Source: Rathayibacter rhapontici
Lineage (GTDB): Bacteria > Actinomycetota > Actinomycetes > Actinomycetales > Microbacteriaceae
Reading direction: 5' to 3'
NCBI RefSeq assembly: GCF_001995175.1
Contig: NZ_MUKN01000003.1
Location: 1-64,000 of the forward strand
Length of the DNA: 64,000 nucleotides
The stretch's first letter is position 1. Each line of letters opens with the position of its first letter. Made by a program: the position numbers and the translations under genes. Positions 55,161 through 63,929 of this stretch are shown one piece after another. The notes beneath the pieces are model-generated. The model did not search any database. It was not told the origin of the DNA and saw nothing but the letters and a program-made list of their open reading frames with translations.

Positions 55161-55763
55161 ATGACGACAGCTCCGACGAGGCGCGCGCTCCTGCTCGAGA
55201 GCATCGTCGGGCACATCCTCGAGCACGGCGTGGCGAACGTGTCGCTGCGCGCTCTGGCCCGCGCGGCCGACTCGAACAACCGCATGCTGCTGTACTACTT
55301 CGGCTCCCGCGCCGAGCTGCTGTCGGAGGCGCTCGTCGCCGCCGCCGTGCGCTTCCCCGACATGCAGCGCGCGGCCGACGAGCTCCTGGTGCCCGGCCGC
55401 CCGCTCCACGAGCGCCTCGACCGCTCGTGGGAGGCGCTCGCCTCGGCGGGCAACCGGCCCTACCTGCGGCTGTTCTTCCAGGTCTTCGGGCTCGCGGCGT
55501 TCGAGCAGGCCGAGGAGTGGCGGGCGACGCGCGGCCGCTTCGACGAGTTCCTGCAGCCGGAGCTGCGCCGGGCGCTCGCCGAGTCGGGCGTGCCGCCGGA
55601 GGAGGTGCCGGTGCTGGCGCGCGAGATCGTGGCGTTCTGGCGGGGCCTCGAGATCCTGCTGATCTCGCTCGATGACGACGCGGGCGTGGATGCGGTGCGC
55701 GTGCGCGGCCACGCCGACCTGCTGGCGCGCCTGCCGCCGGATCGTCAGCAGAACCAAGGCTGA
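55161..55763 (+). CDS. TetR-family regulator
   Basis: 200 aa. HTH region ILEHGVANVSLRALARAADSNNRMLLYYFGSRAELLSEAL is the classic TetR N-terminus; the rest is the helical ligand domain. ATG at 55161 with GAGGGGAG upstream; divergent from the LacI gene (125 bp between starts). The regulated gene is unknown. Confidence 0.85.
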   Translation: MTTAPTRRALLLESIVGHILEHGVANVSLRALARAADSNNRMLLYYFGSRAELLSEALVAAAVRFPDMQRAADELLVPGRPLHERLDRSWEALASAGNRPYLRLFFQVFGLAAFEQAEEWRATRGRFDEFLQPELRRALAESGVPPEEVPVLAREIVAFWRGLEILLISLDDDAGVDAVRVRGHADLLARLPPDRQQNQG

Positions 55764-55807
55764 GGGGATCGATCCGCGTCGATGCGACGGATCGGCTGCG
55801 CTGAGCC

Positions 55808-56914
55808 TTACTTCTGCGGGTCGGTGCGCTTCGAGGCGCCGTCGCGCTCGCCCAGCAGCCCGGCGATCACCGCGTCGAACTCCTCCCGCAGCCGCGCCTT
55901 CTGCTCCGGCGGGCAGAACGCCGCCTCGACGCCGTTCCGTGCGATCGTGCAGGCGTCCTCGAGTCCGAGCCCCAGTGCGGGCAGCGCCTCGCGGTACTCG
56001 CGGCCGATGTCGGTGCGGAAGAACACGGCGTCGTCCGTCGACACCGTGACGCGCAGCCCGGCCCGCACCATCGCCGCGATCCGGTGCTGCGGGTCGAGCG
56101 TCCAGCCCGAGCAGATCGTCGTCGACACCGGCGTGGTCGTGAATCCGATGCCGGAGTCCCGGGCTCTCGCGACCAGATCCGGGTCGTCGAGGATCCGGTA
56201 GCCGTGGTCGATGCGGTCGACCCGCAGCACGTCCATCGCGATCCGCACGGAGTCCGGCTCGGACCGGTCCGTCTCGCCGACGTGGGCCGTGAGTGCCAGC
56301 CCCGAGCGGCGCGCGAGCGCGAACGCCTCGCGGAACCGGCCGGGATCCTCCGTGCCCTCGGGCGTCAGATCGTCCATGCCGAGGGCGACGACCTCCTCGC
56401 GCGGGTGGCGGCGCATCGTCTCGACCAGCTCGACGGCGCTGCCCGCCGGCTCCCTCCGGTTCACGGCCACGACGATCCTGAAGCCGACGCCGAGGTCGGC
56501 CTCCGCGGCGCGCAGCCCGTCGAGGATCGGATCGAGCACGTCGGCGTACCCGAGCCCGCTCCAGCCGAGGTAGGCCGCGTCGGCGAAGTACTGCGGGTTG
56601 ATCGCGTACTCGCGGTAGCGCAGCCCCTGCGCCGCTGCCGCGCGCACCCCGTCGTAGGCGACGGTCGCGAGGTCGGCGGAAGTCCGCAGCACCCGGTGCG
56701 CGGCCCGGAACGCGACGAGGAACTCCTGCAGGTCGGCGAAGTCGAACAGCGTCGCCGGGTCCGCCGACGGCAGCTCCACCCCGTAGCGGTCGGCGGAGGC
56801 GATCAGGTGCGCGGCGCTCATGGTCGACGCGAAGTGGCAGTGCAGCTCCGTCTTCGGCAGCCGCCGCAGGACCTCGTCGTCGTCCATCCCGGCCCGCTGC
56901 TCGACTGCGCTCAT
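55808..56914 (-). CDS. Adenosine deaminase-family hydrolase
   Basis: 368-aa amidohydrolase. Metal/catalytic motifs: LHCHFASTM (first HxH), TAHVGET (His and catalytic Glu nearby), RIDHGYRI, and VSTDDAVFF (metal Asp). Converts adenosine or a related purine to the inosine form in salvage. The residues after the first HxH differ from the usual HLDG/HLEG, so the base preference (adenosine, adenine or other) is open. ATG at 56914. Converges with the TetR gene, with 44 bp between stops. Confidence 0.85.
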   Translation of the reverse strand: MSAVEQRAGMDDDEVLRRLPKTELHCHFASTMSAAHLIASADRYGVELPSADPATLFDFADLQEFLVAFRAAHRVLRTSADLATVAYDGVRAAAAQGLRYREYAINPQYFADAAYLGWSGLGYADVLDPILDGLRAAEADLGVGFRIVVAVNRREPAGSAVELVETMRRHPREEVVALGMDDLTPEGTEDPGRFREAFALARRSGLALTAHVGETDRSEPDSVRIAMDVLRVDRIDHGYRILDDPDLVARARDSGIGFTTTPVSTTICSGWTLDPQHRIAAMVRAGLRVTVSTDDAVFFRTDIGREYREALPALGLGLEDACTIARNGVEAAFCPPEQKARLREEFDAVIAGLLGERDGASKRTDPQK

Positions 56915-56949
56915 GCCTTCATGCTGCCAGCGCCGGCCCCGCCCTTCGC

Positions 56950-57246
56950 AGGCCGCGTATCAAGACCGCCCTCCTCGAGCGCTGGTGGATCTCGATACGC
57001 GCGCTGCGCGCGCTACTCGATCAGCGAGGGTGGCCCGCCCTCCCCTTCGCTGGCCGCGTATCGAGACCGCCCACCTCGAGCGCTGGTGGATCTCGACACG
57101 CCCGCGGCGCGGCCTGCTCGATCAGCGAGAACGGGGCCGCCCCTTCCTCCGCTGGTCGAGTAGCGGCGGCACGCCGCGTATCGAGACCCCCGTCCTCCAG
57201 CGCTGGTGGATCTCGATACGCACGCTGCGCGGTCTACTCGATCAGC
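56950..57246. repeat. REP-like element, three tandem copies
   Basis: Three units starting near 56950, 57050 and 57144, each with GCGTATC(A/G)AGACC, CGCTGGTGGATCTCGATACGC (or GACACGC) and CTACTCGATCAGC-type segments. Same family as at 28322. It occupies about half of the 563-bp gap between the deaminase and oxidoreductase genes. The rest of that gap (57247-57450) holds no gene I can support. Confidence 0.78.
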
Positions 57247-57450
57247 CGAGGCGGCTCGTCCCCTGCGAGAGGACGCGAACCGGGCGCCACCCCTCCGCCG
57301 GGACCCGTTCCCCGCCGAGTCGGCACCGCGAGCCCGCTCGAGTCGTCGCCGACCGGGCCCTGCGCGCCGTGCAGGCCCCGCCTGGCGCCCACTCGATCGA
57401 CGTCGAGCCCCCAGCGTCCACCCGAACGCCCCGCAGAGTTTATCCAGCAC

Positions 57451-57464
57451 TCGAATCAATTCGA
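57451..57464 (+). promoter_or_regulatory. Dyad in front of the Gfo/Idh/MocA gene
   Basis: TCGAAT-CA-ATTCGA, perfect 6-bp arms, 14 bp upstream of the start codon and therefore likely within the transcription start region. A/T-rich compared with its surroundings. Probably an operator; the regulator is unknown. Confidence 0.45.
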
Positions 57465-57477
57465 CTAGGCTTCGAGC

Positions 57478-58587
57478 ATGACTGAGAACACCTCCGAGCT
57501 CCGGGTCGGCGTCGTCGGCCTCGGCTTCGCCGGCACCACCCATCTCGACGCCTTCCAGGCCCTGCCGGGCGCGCGCGTCGTCGCCCTCGCCGGCCAGGAG
57601 GAGGCGCGCCTGCGCGAACTCGGCGCGACGCGCGGCGTCCCCGATCTCTACTCCGACTGGGAGGACCTCGTCGCGCGCGACGACCTCGACGTCGTCTCGA
57701 TCGGCGTGCCCAACCATCTGCACCACCCGATCGCGGTCGCCGCGCTGTCGACCGGCAAGCACGTCTTCTGCGAGAAGCCGCTCGCCACGACCGCCGAGCT
57801 CGCCGCCGAGATGGTCGAGGCCGCGCGCATCGCCGACCGCGTGCTCGAGATCGCCTACAACCACCGCCGCCGCGCCGACGTCGCCTACCTCCGCCGCTAC
57901 CTCGACGACGCTCCGCTCGGCGACGTCTACCACGCGCGCGCGAGCTGGCAGCGGCGCACCGGGATCCCCGGGATCGGCTCCTGGTTCACGAGCAAGGCGC
58001 TGGCCGGAGGCGGCCCGCTGATCGATCTCGGCTCGCACGTCCTCGACATCGCGCTGCACCTGCTCGACGAGCCGCGCGTGACCAGCGTCTCGGCCGTCGC
58101 CTACGGCGAGATCGGCCGCTCCGGACGCGGCGGCCGCCCCTACGGAGTCGCCGCGAGCGGCACCCACGCGTTCGAGGTGGAGGACTTCTCGAGCGCGCTC
58201 CTGCGCCTGGACAACGGGCGCAGCCTGCAGCTCGACGCCTCGTGGGCCAGCTACTCCAAGGTCGACGAGGACATCGAGGTCGAGCTCCTCGGATCCGCCG
58301 GCGGTGCCCGACTGCACGTCGCCGACTACGCGACCGAGGGCACCGTGACCCTCTACTCGGAGGTCGCCGGCGCCCCGACCACCTCCCGCCCGACCATCCC
58401 GGTGCCGTCGGGCCACCACCGCTCGGTCATCGCCGAGTTCCTCGACGCGATCGCCTCGGGAGCCGACGCGCCTGCGGGCGGCCCCCGCTACTCCGGCCAC
58501 TACGGCGAGTACGCGCTGCACCGCAGCCGCGTGATCGACGCGATCTACCGCTCCGCCGCCGAGAAGAAGGAGGTGGAGGTCGCATGA
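57478..58587 (+). CDS. Gfo/Idh/MocA-family NAD(P)-dependent oxidoreductase
   Basis: 369 aa. N-terminal Rossmann fold with VGVVGLGFAGTTH (GxGxxG-type) and the family motif EKPLATTAELAAEMV (catalytic-type EKP). The C-terminal alpha/beta domain includes GGGPLIDLGSHVLDIALHLL with the conserved D and H. Oxidises or reduces a sugar or cyclitol; the exact substrate is unknown. ATG at 57478. Overlaps the next gene (ATGA), and this pairing with ThuA is common in sugar-catabolic operons. Confidence 0.87.
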   Translation: MTENTSELRVGVVGLGFAGTTHLDAFQALPGARVVALAGQEEARLRELGATRGVPDLYSDWEDLVARDDLDVVSIGVPNHLHHPIAVAALSTGKHVFCEKPLATTAELAAEMVEAARIADRVLEIAYNHRRRADVAYLRRYLDDAPLGDVYHARASWQRRTGIPGIGSWFTSKALAGGGPLIDLGSHVLDIALHLLDEPRVTSVSAVAYGEIGRSGRGGRPYGVAASGTHAFEVEDFSSALLRLDNGRSLQLDASWASYSKVDEDIEVELLGSAGGARLHVADYATEGTVTLYSEVAGAPTTSRPTIPVPSGHHRSVIAEFLDAIASGADAPAGGPRYSGHYGEYALHRSRVIDAIYRSAAEKKEVEVA

Positions 58588-59357
58588 GCGCTCTCGAGAC
58601 GACCCCCGCGACCACCCCGGCCGGACCCGTCGAGGTCCTCGTCTGGAACGAGTTCCGCCACGAGACCCGCGGCGACGAGACCGTGATGAAGCACTACCCC
58701 GAGGGCATCCACCGCGTCATCGCCGACGGTCTCGCCGACTCGCTCGGCGACGGAGTCGCGGTGCGCACCGCGACGCTCCCCGAGGCCGAGCACGGTCTCA
58801 CCGAGGAGGCACTGGCGCGCACCGATGTGCTTCTCTGGTGGGGCCACATCGCGCACGGCGAGGTGTCGGACGAGGTGGTGCAACGGGTGCTGCGGCACGT
58901 GCAGGAGGGGATGGGCATCCTGGTGCTGCACTCCGGCCACTACTCCAAGATCTTCCAGGCCCTGATGGGCACGACCTGCTCGCTGAAGTGGCGCAACGAC
59001 CAGGACCGCGAGCTGGTCTGGACGATCGCTCCGACGCATCCGATCGCGCAGGGCGTTCCGAGCCCGATCGTGATCCCGCAGCAGGAGATGTACGGCGAGT
59101 ACTTCGACATCCCCGTGCCGGAGGAGACGGTGTTCCTCTCGACGTTCACCGGTGGCGAGGTGTTCCGCTCGGGAGTCACCTACACGCGAGGCCTCGGGAA
59201 GGTGTTCTACTTCTCGCCCGGCGACCAGGACTACCCCGTCTACCACCACCCCGACATCAAGCGCGTGCTGGCGAACGCCGTCCGCTGGGCCCGCCCGACC
59301 CGCGAGCGCACCCCGCTCACGGCCGACCACCACCCCCGCGGCTGGTTCGAGAGCTGA
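58584..59357 (+). CDS. ThuA-domain protein (sugar utilisation)
   Basis: 257-aa glutamine-amidotransferase-like ThuA protein: VEVLVWNEFRHET, HYPEGIHRVIADGL, TDVLLWWGHIAHGEVSDEVV, GMGILVLHSGHYSKIF, and GLGKVFYFSPGDQDYPVYHHPD near the end. ThuA was first linked to trehalose utilisation in rhizobia. Start ATG 58584 with a GGTGGAGGT site, translationally coupled to the upstream oxidoreductase. Confidence 0.87.
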   Translation: MSALETTPATTPAGPVEVLVWNEFRHETRGDETVMKHYPEGIHRVIADGLADSLGDGVAVRTATLPEAEHGLTEEALARTDVLLWWGHIAHGEVSDEVVQRVLRHVQEGMGILVLHSGHYSKIFQALMGTTCSLKWRNDQDRELVWTIAPTHPIAQGVPSPIVIPQQEMYGEYFDIPVPEETVFLSTFTGGEVFRSGVTYTRGLGKVFYFSPGDQDYPVYHHPDIKRVLANAVRWARPTRERTPLTADHHPRGWFES

Positions 59358-59365
59358 CGCCCCCC

Positions 59366-59525
59366 CGCTGGTCGAGTAGCGCCGCAAGCGCGTATCGAGA
59401 CCCGCCAGGTCCGGAGTCGGTGGATCTCGATACGCCCGCTGCGCGGGTCACTCGATCAGCAAGGGGAGGCGGCGCCCCTTCCCTTGCTGGTCGACCAGCG
59501 CCGCTGGCGCGCATCGAGACCCGCG
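59366..59525. repeat. REP-like element, one full and one half copy
   Basis: CCGCTGGTCGAGTAGCGCCGC...TATCGAGACC followed by GGTGGATCTCGATACGCCCGC...TCACTCGATCAGC (to about 59460) and a half copy 59483-59525. It begins 9 bp after the ThuA stop. Same family as at 28322. Confidence 0.75.
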
Positions 59526-59557
59526 ACACCCGGAGCCCGGCCGCCTAGAGTGCCGGG

Positions 59558-60271
59558 GTGACCGACCTCCTCGACCTCGTGGCGCGCGTGCCTGACGCGG
59601 TCCTGCGCTACGGAGCGGCTGCGCAGCAGATCGCGGACCGCTACGCCCCGCGATCATCCGGCCGCGGACTCGTCGTGCTCGTGCACGGCGGGTTCTGGCG
59701 AGCACGATGGGATCGCACGCACCTCCGTCCGCTCGCCGCGGCGCTGGCCGACCGCGGGTACGACGTGCTGCTGCCCGAGTACCGCCGGGTCGGCGATCCC
59801 GGAGGCGGCTGGCCGGGGACCGGAGCCGACGTCGTCGCGTTCCTCGCAGCCCTGCCCGTTCTCGTGGGCGCGGCGCCGCGGGCGACGCTCGTCGGCCACT
59901 CCGCCGGCGGGCATCTCGCCCTGTGGTCGCAGGCCGCGCATCCGTCGCCCCACGTCGAGGCGGTCGTGGCGCTCGCCGGAGTCGCCGACCTGCGCGCCGC
60001 CGCCGAGCTGCACCTCAGCGACGACGCCGTGCTCGAGCTGCTCGGCGACCGGCCGCTCGCCCCGGCCGATCCGCTGCAGCTGCCGATTCCCCCGATGCCC
60101 GTGACCCTCGTGCACGGCACCGACGACCCCGATGTCCCACCGGCCCTCAGCCGCGCCTACGCGGCTCGGCATCCGTCCGCGCGCCTGATCGAGCTCGCCG
60201 CGACCGGCCACGACGACCTCGTCGACCCGCGCAGCCCGGCCTTCGACACCCTCCTGGCCCTGCTGCCCTGA
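59558..60271 (+). CDS. Alpha/beta hydrolase (esterase/formamidase-like)
   Basis: 237 aa. Oxyanion segment VVLVHGGFWRARWDRTHLRPLAAALADRGYDVLLPEYRRVG and nucleophile elbow GHSAGGHLALW (Ser). Asp is in HGTDDPDVPP and His in AATGHDDLVDP. Cytoplasmic, resembling the small HGG-type esterases/kynurenine formamidases. Start is a GTG at 59558. Confidence 0.83.
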   Translation: MTDLLDLVARVPDAVLRYGAAAQQIADRYAPRSSGRGLVVLVHGGFWRARWDRTHLRPLAAALADRGYDVLLPEYRRVGDPGGGWPGTGADVVAFLAALPVLVGAAPRATLVGHSAGGHLALWSQAAHPSPHVEAVVALAGVADLRAAAELHLSDDAVLELLGDRPLAPADPLQLPIPPMPVTLVHGTDDPDVPPALSRAYAARHPSARLIELAATGHDDLVDPRSPAFDTLLALLP

Positions 60272-60276
60272 CGACG

Positions 60277-60323
60277 AGAGGCCGCCCCGGCACGCCGACG
60301 ACGGCGTACCGGAGCGGCGCCTC
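60277..60323 (+). terminator. Imperfect GC hairpin after the hydrolase gene
   Basis: GAGGCCGCCCCGGCACGCCG...CGGCGTACCGGAGCGGCGCCTC folds into a long stem with mismatches, between the convergent hydrolase and CWB2 genes, so it may terminate both. Confidence 0.45.
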
Positions 60324-60347
60324 GCGGACGGGCGACCGGGACCGGCC

Positions 60348-62165
60348 TCAGCAGGACACGAGTCGCGCGACCCGGTCCGAGAGGGTCCCTGTGCCTCCGA
60401 GCAGGATCACCGTGTCGGCTCCGAGCGCGGTCACGTCCTGGAGCACCTTCGGCGGCACGCAGTCCGGCCGTACCGCGAAGAGCGGGCTGCTCGTGAATCC
60501 CGCCGCCGTGGCGCCCGCGAGGGCGTCGGGGAAGTTCTCGCCGGTGGCGAAGTACACGGTGCTCGCCGAGGAGAACGCGGCGCGGTTGAGCTGCTCGGAG
60601 GTGTCGTAGCGATCGGAGCCGCCGATGCGCGTCGCCGGCACCGGCAGCGAGGTCCTGATGCCCTCGCTGACCGAGAGCGCGCTGCCCGCGATCGTGAGCG
60701 ATCCGACACCGAGATCGGTCAGCAACCGGCCGGTGCGCGGGTCGGCCGAGGTCGCCCCGCCGTTGACGAGCAGCACCGGAGCGTCGACCGCGCCGGCGGC
60801 CGCGCTGGCACCGAGGGCGTCGGGGAACTTCTCGCCGGTCGCGATCCACGCCTTCGAGGCGCCGGAGGGGAACGCCGACCGCACGATCTTCTCGGCCGTG
60901 TCGTAGCGGTCGACGCCGCCGATCCGCTCGATCGCGCCAGCGTAGCGGGCGAGCTCCGCGTAGAGTGCATCGCCGACGCTGAGCGCGGAGCCGACCACGA
61001 CGATCCGCTGCGGCTTCAGTCGGGCCAGCTCCTGCTTCACGCTCGGGCTCATGCTCTCGCGGTCGACGAGCAGGAGGGGTCCGCCCTGGGTCGCTGCGGC
61101 GGGCGCGGCGGCCAGCGCATCCGGGAACTTCGCTCCGGTCGCGATGTAGGTCACGGGGACGCCGGGTGCGAAGGTCGCCTTCGAGATCTCGACGGCGGTG
61201 CCCTGCCGGTCGCTGCCCGAGAGGCGCTTCACATCGACGTCGGGAGTGGGGACGTCGGTGCGGTCGACGGTGAGCCGGTAGGGCAGGCCGGCGGTGACTC
61301 CGTTCGTGCGGGCGGAGACGAGGACGTACACGTTCCCGGCAGGAGCGGCGACGGTCGCGGCCCGCAGGGTCTCCCCTCCGCAGTCCGAGCCCTGGAGGTC
61401 GGCTGTCGTCAGCCGGTTCCCGACGTTGTCGTAGGAGGAGACCGAGTAGACCCTCCCTGTTCCGAGGTCGCACGCGAACCGGAAGTCGATGCTCAACCGT
61501 GCGGGGGAGGGGAGCTGGAGGCGGAAGTAGTCGCAGTCCGAGCTGTTGCAGTCACCGTCGAAGATCGATCCCTCGATGGCTCGTCCGAGGGTGATGACGT
61601 CGGCCGTCGCGGTCGAGCCGTTCTTCTCCGTCTCGACGACGCCCGGAGTCAGGCTCGCGCTCAGGGAGTAGGCCTGGCCGGACCAGATGTATCCGCTGCT
61701 GAATCCAGCGACACGCGTCTTCAGCTGGACGTAGGACGTGCCCGCGTCCACGTACATACCGAGCCCGCGCAACCGGCTCCCGTCGTAGTCGGCCGACGAG
61801 ATCGTCTCGGTGTAGATGTAGTCGCCCCGCGCGTCCTGGACCACCAGCTCGAACGAGGAGGCGGTACCCAGAGAGTCGGAGAACCGCAGGTCGAGGACGA
61901 GCCGCCCGGCGGTCGGTGCCGCGATCCGGTAGAAGTCGCAGTCGTAGAAGTTGTTGTCGCAGTCCCCGGACGGCCCGAAGACGGCGGTGACGCCCGTTCC
62001 GAGCGCCAGCGGCTGAGCAGTCGCGGTCGATCCGTTCGGCTCCGCCTCCAGCACCTCCGCCGCTCGCGCGGGCGGCGCTGCGAGCAGCGTCGCGAACAGG
62101 AGCAGCAGGACGAGCAGTGCGAGCAGTGGACGGGCGAGCGGACGAGGAGCGGCGTGGGACGACAT
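60348..62165 (-). CDS. Secreted protein with three cell-wall-binding-2 repeats
   Basis: 605 aa. Signal peptide 1-35; two N-terminal pre-peptidase-like beta-domains (VLEAEPNGSTATAQPLALG; VETEKNGSTATADVITLG), each with a Cys-x4-Cys pattern (DCDNNFYDCDFYR; DCNSSDCDYFR); then three CWB2 repeats, each starting R(L/I)(S/G)G(S/V)DR (about 311-605). CWB2 repeats hold proteins to the wall. No catalytic domain is evident. ATG at 62165. Ends in a C-terminal Cys. Confidence 0.85.
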   Translation of the reverse strand: MSSHAAPRPLARPLLALLVLLLLFATLLAAPPARAAEVLEAEPNGSTATAQPLALGTGVTAVFGPSGDCDNNFYDCDFYRIAAPTAGRLVLDLRFSDSLGTASSFELVVQDARGDYIYTETISSADYDGSRLRGLGMYVDAGTSYVQLKTRVAGFSSGYIWSGQAYSLSASLTPGVVETEKNGSTATADVITLGRAIEGSIFDGDCNSSDCDYFRLQLPSPARLSIDFRFACDLGTGRVYSVSSYDNVGNRLTTADLQGSDCGGETLRAATVAAPAGNVYVLVSARTNGVTAGLPYRLTVDRTDVPTPDVDVKRLSGSDRQGTAVEISKATFAPGVPVTYIATGAKFPDALAAAPAAATQGGPLLLVDRESMSPSVKQELARLKPQRIVVVGSALSVGDALYAELARYAGAIERIGGVDRYDTAEKIVRSAFPSGASKAWIATGEKFPDALGASAAAGAVDAPVLLVNGGATSADPRTGRLLTDLGVGSLTIAGSALSVSEGIRTSLPVPATRIGGSDRYDTSEQLNRAAFSSASTVYFATGENFPDALAGATAAGFTSSPLFAVRPDCVPPKVLQDVTALGADTVILLGGTGTLSDRVARLVSC

Positions 62166-62315
62166 CGGTCGCCTTTCTCGGCAGTGAGGAGTGGTTCCGG
62201 ACGCCGCGGCCGCATCGAAGGTGCCCGGGGCCGCGTGCCGCTCACTGTAGGGACTACGCCCTCCCGTGTCGATGAGTAGGACTACCCACCTGGGCAGTCC
62301 TCACCGCCGCGAGCG

Positions 62316-63248
62316 CTACAGCGCCGGCGGGTACAGGAAGAGGGGGACCTGCGCCGTCGGGTACGTGCGCGTCACGTAGCTGTGCTTGCCGCCGTAGTTG
62401 TACTCCTCGAGGAGCACGGTGCCGTCGTCGTTCACCTTCTGCACGTACGAGACGTGGTTGTAGGTCCACCACGCGACGCAGCCCGCGATCGGCACGCTGC
62501 TCGTCGCCCAGCCCTTGGCGGCCCAGTTGTCGGGCCACTCCCACGCGCTGCCGCCCATCGGGGTGATGTTCCCCCAGGTGTACGTCCACGGCGCGGCGGT
62601 GGCGCCGGCGTCGCGGTTGAGGCGCCAGGCGACGAAGTCGACGCACTCGCGGTAGTAGTAGCCGAGGGGGGAGAGTCCGCCGCCGTCGTCGTCGATGGTC
62701 TCGTAGGGCCACGGGTAGTCGTCGCCGACGGCGCGGGTCTGCACGGTCGTGAACCGGCCGCCGTTCGAGCCCGAGAGCACGGCCGCCTGGCGGCTCGCCT
62801 CGTCGAGCTGCGCCTGCGTCGGCGCGGCGAAGGCGTCGCGCACGGCGGTCTGCCCGGCGGTCTCGGAGGAGACGGTGAGGTTCTGCACGCCCGCGCGGTT
62901 CGCGGCGGTGCCGGCTCCGCCCGAGGCGGTGGCGGTCGTGCCGCGGGTGCCGTACGCGGGGATCGCGGTGGTTGCGACGAGGCCGCCGACGATCGAGAAG
63001 GTGGCGAATCCGAGCGCGCGGCGGGTGAGTGAGGGGGTGCTCGACGCGGCGGTGCGGGCGGAGGGGGACGGGGCGGCCGCAGCGCGCACGGGGACAGAAG
63101 GAGCGGGAGTCGCGATCGAGGCAGGAGCGTCCGCACTCTCGCGGGCCGCCGCGGCGGCCTCCGCCGCTCGCGCCTCGCGCCGCGTCAGCGGCACCGGTGC
63201 CGCCCCCTCCACGCGCTCCGGATGCTCGGGAACGCCAGGGTTCGACAC
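62316..63248 (-). CDS. CHAP-domain cell-wall amidase/endopeptidase
   Basis: 310 aa. Long Ala/Pro/Arg-rich cytoplasmic N-terminus (about 1-75), one transmembrane segment (ALGFATFSIVGGLVATTAIPAY), linker, and a C-terminal CHAP domain with catalytic Cys in YYYRECVDFVAWRLNRD and His in TYNHVSYVQKV. Cleaves peptidoglycan cross-bridges or amides outside the membrane. GTG start at 63248 with GAGGAG upstream. The 150-bp gap to the CWB2 gene shows no further feature. Confidence 0.85.
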   Translation of the reverse strand: MSNPGVPEHPERVEGAAPVPLTRREARAAEAAAAARESADAPASIATPAPSVPVRAAAAPSPSARTAASSTPSLTRRALGFATFSIVGGLVATTAIPAYGTRGTTATASGGAGTAANRAGVQNLTVSSETAGQTAVRDAFAAPTQAQLDEASRQAAVLSGSNGGRFTTVQTRAVGDDYPWPYETIDDDGGGLSPLGYYYRECVDFVAWRLNRDAGATAAPWTYTWGNITPMGGSAWEWPDNWAAKGWATSSVPIAGCVAWWTYNHVSYVQKVNDDGTVLLEEYNYGGKHSYVTRTYPTAQVPLFLYPPAL

Positions 63249-63419
63249 GCGCGCGTACTCCTCGGGATCGTCCGTCCGCGGGGCTTCGGGGCCACCGGCG
63301 GGGCCGGTCGGGCACCGGCGAGGAGCGAGTCTAACGCGGCGTCCGCAGATCACGGAAGGATCACGGCCCGTCGCGCGGCGCCCGGTGCCAGGATGGTCGG
63401 GCAAGGGAAGGAGCCGTCC

Positions 63420-63929
63420 ATGACCGAGTCCACCCCCACCGGTCCCGTGCTCGTCGGCGTCGTCGAGGGCCAGCGTCCCGAGGTCCTGCGCACCGCCGCG
63501 CGCTTCGCGAAGGACCTCCGCGCCCCGCTCCTCGTGCTCTACGCGGCTCCCGACCCGTACCTCGTCGGCGAGTACGTCGATCCGATGACCGGCGCGATCC
63601 CGGTCGTCGGACGCGGCCGTCCGACCGAGGGCCCGACCGCTCCGCCGAGCCTCGTGGCCGAGGTCGAGTCGATCCTCGACGGCGCCGAGCACACGTTCCA
63701 GGTCGCCGAGGGCGAGCCCGCGCTCGCACTCACCGACGCGGCCGAGAGGACCGACGCGCGCATGATCGTGGTCGGCACCCGCGACGCCGGCGTGCTCGCG
63801 AGCATCGCCGAGTTCCTCAGCGGCAGCGTGGCGGTGCACCTCGCGCACCGTCAGCACCGGCCCGTCGTGGTGGTGCCCCGCGCCGAGCGCGACCCGGCGC
63901 ACCGCGTGCCGTGGGATCTGGCGGAGTGA
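63420..63929 (+). CDS. Universal stress protein (UspA family)
   Basis: 169 aa. N-terminal VLVGVVEGQRPEVLRTAARFAKDLRAPLLVLYAAPDP and C-terminal DARMIVVGTRDAGVLASIAEFLSGSVAVHLAHRQHRPVVVVP, with the G-x9-G-S-V-type nucleotide-binding pattern. ATG 63420 with GGAAGGAG upstream. Its stop overlaps the GTG of the next gene, so it is co-transcribed with the fluoride-channel gene. Confidence 0.88.
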   Translation: MTESTPTGPVLVGVVEGQRPEVLRTAARFAKDLRAPLLVLYAAPDPYLVGEYVDPMTGAIPVVGRGRPTEGPTAPPSLVAEVESILDGAEHTFQVAEGEPALALTDAAERTDARMIVVGTRDAGVLASIAEFLSGSVAVHLAHRQHRPVVVVPRAERDPAHRVPWDLAE

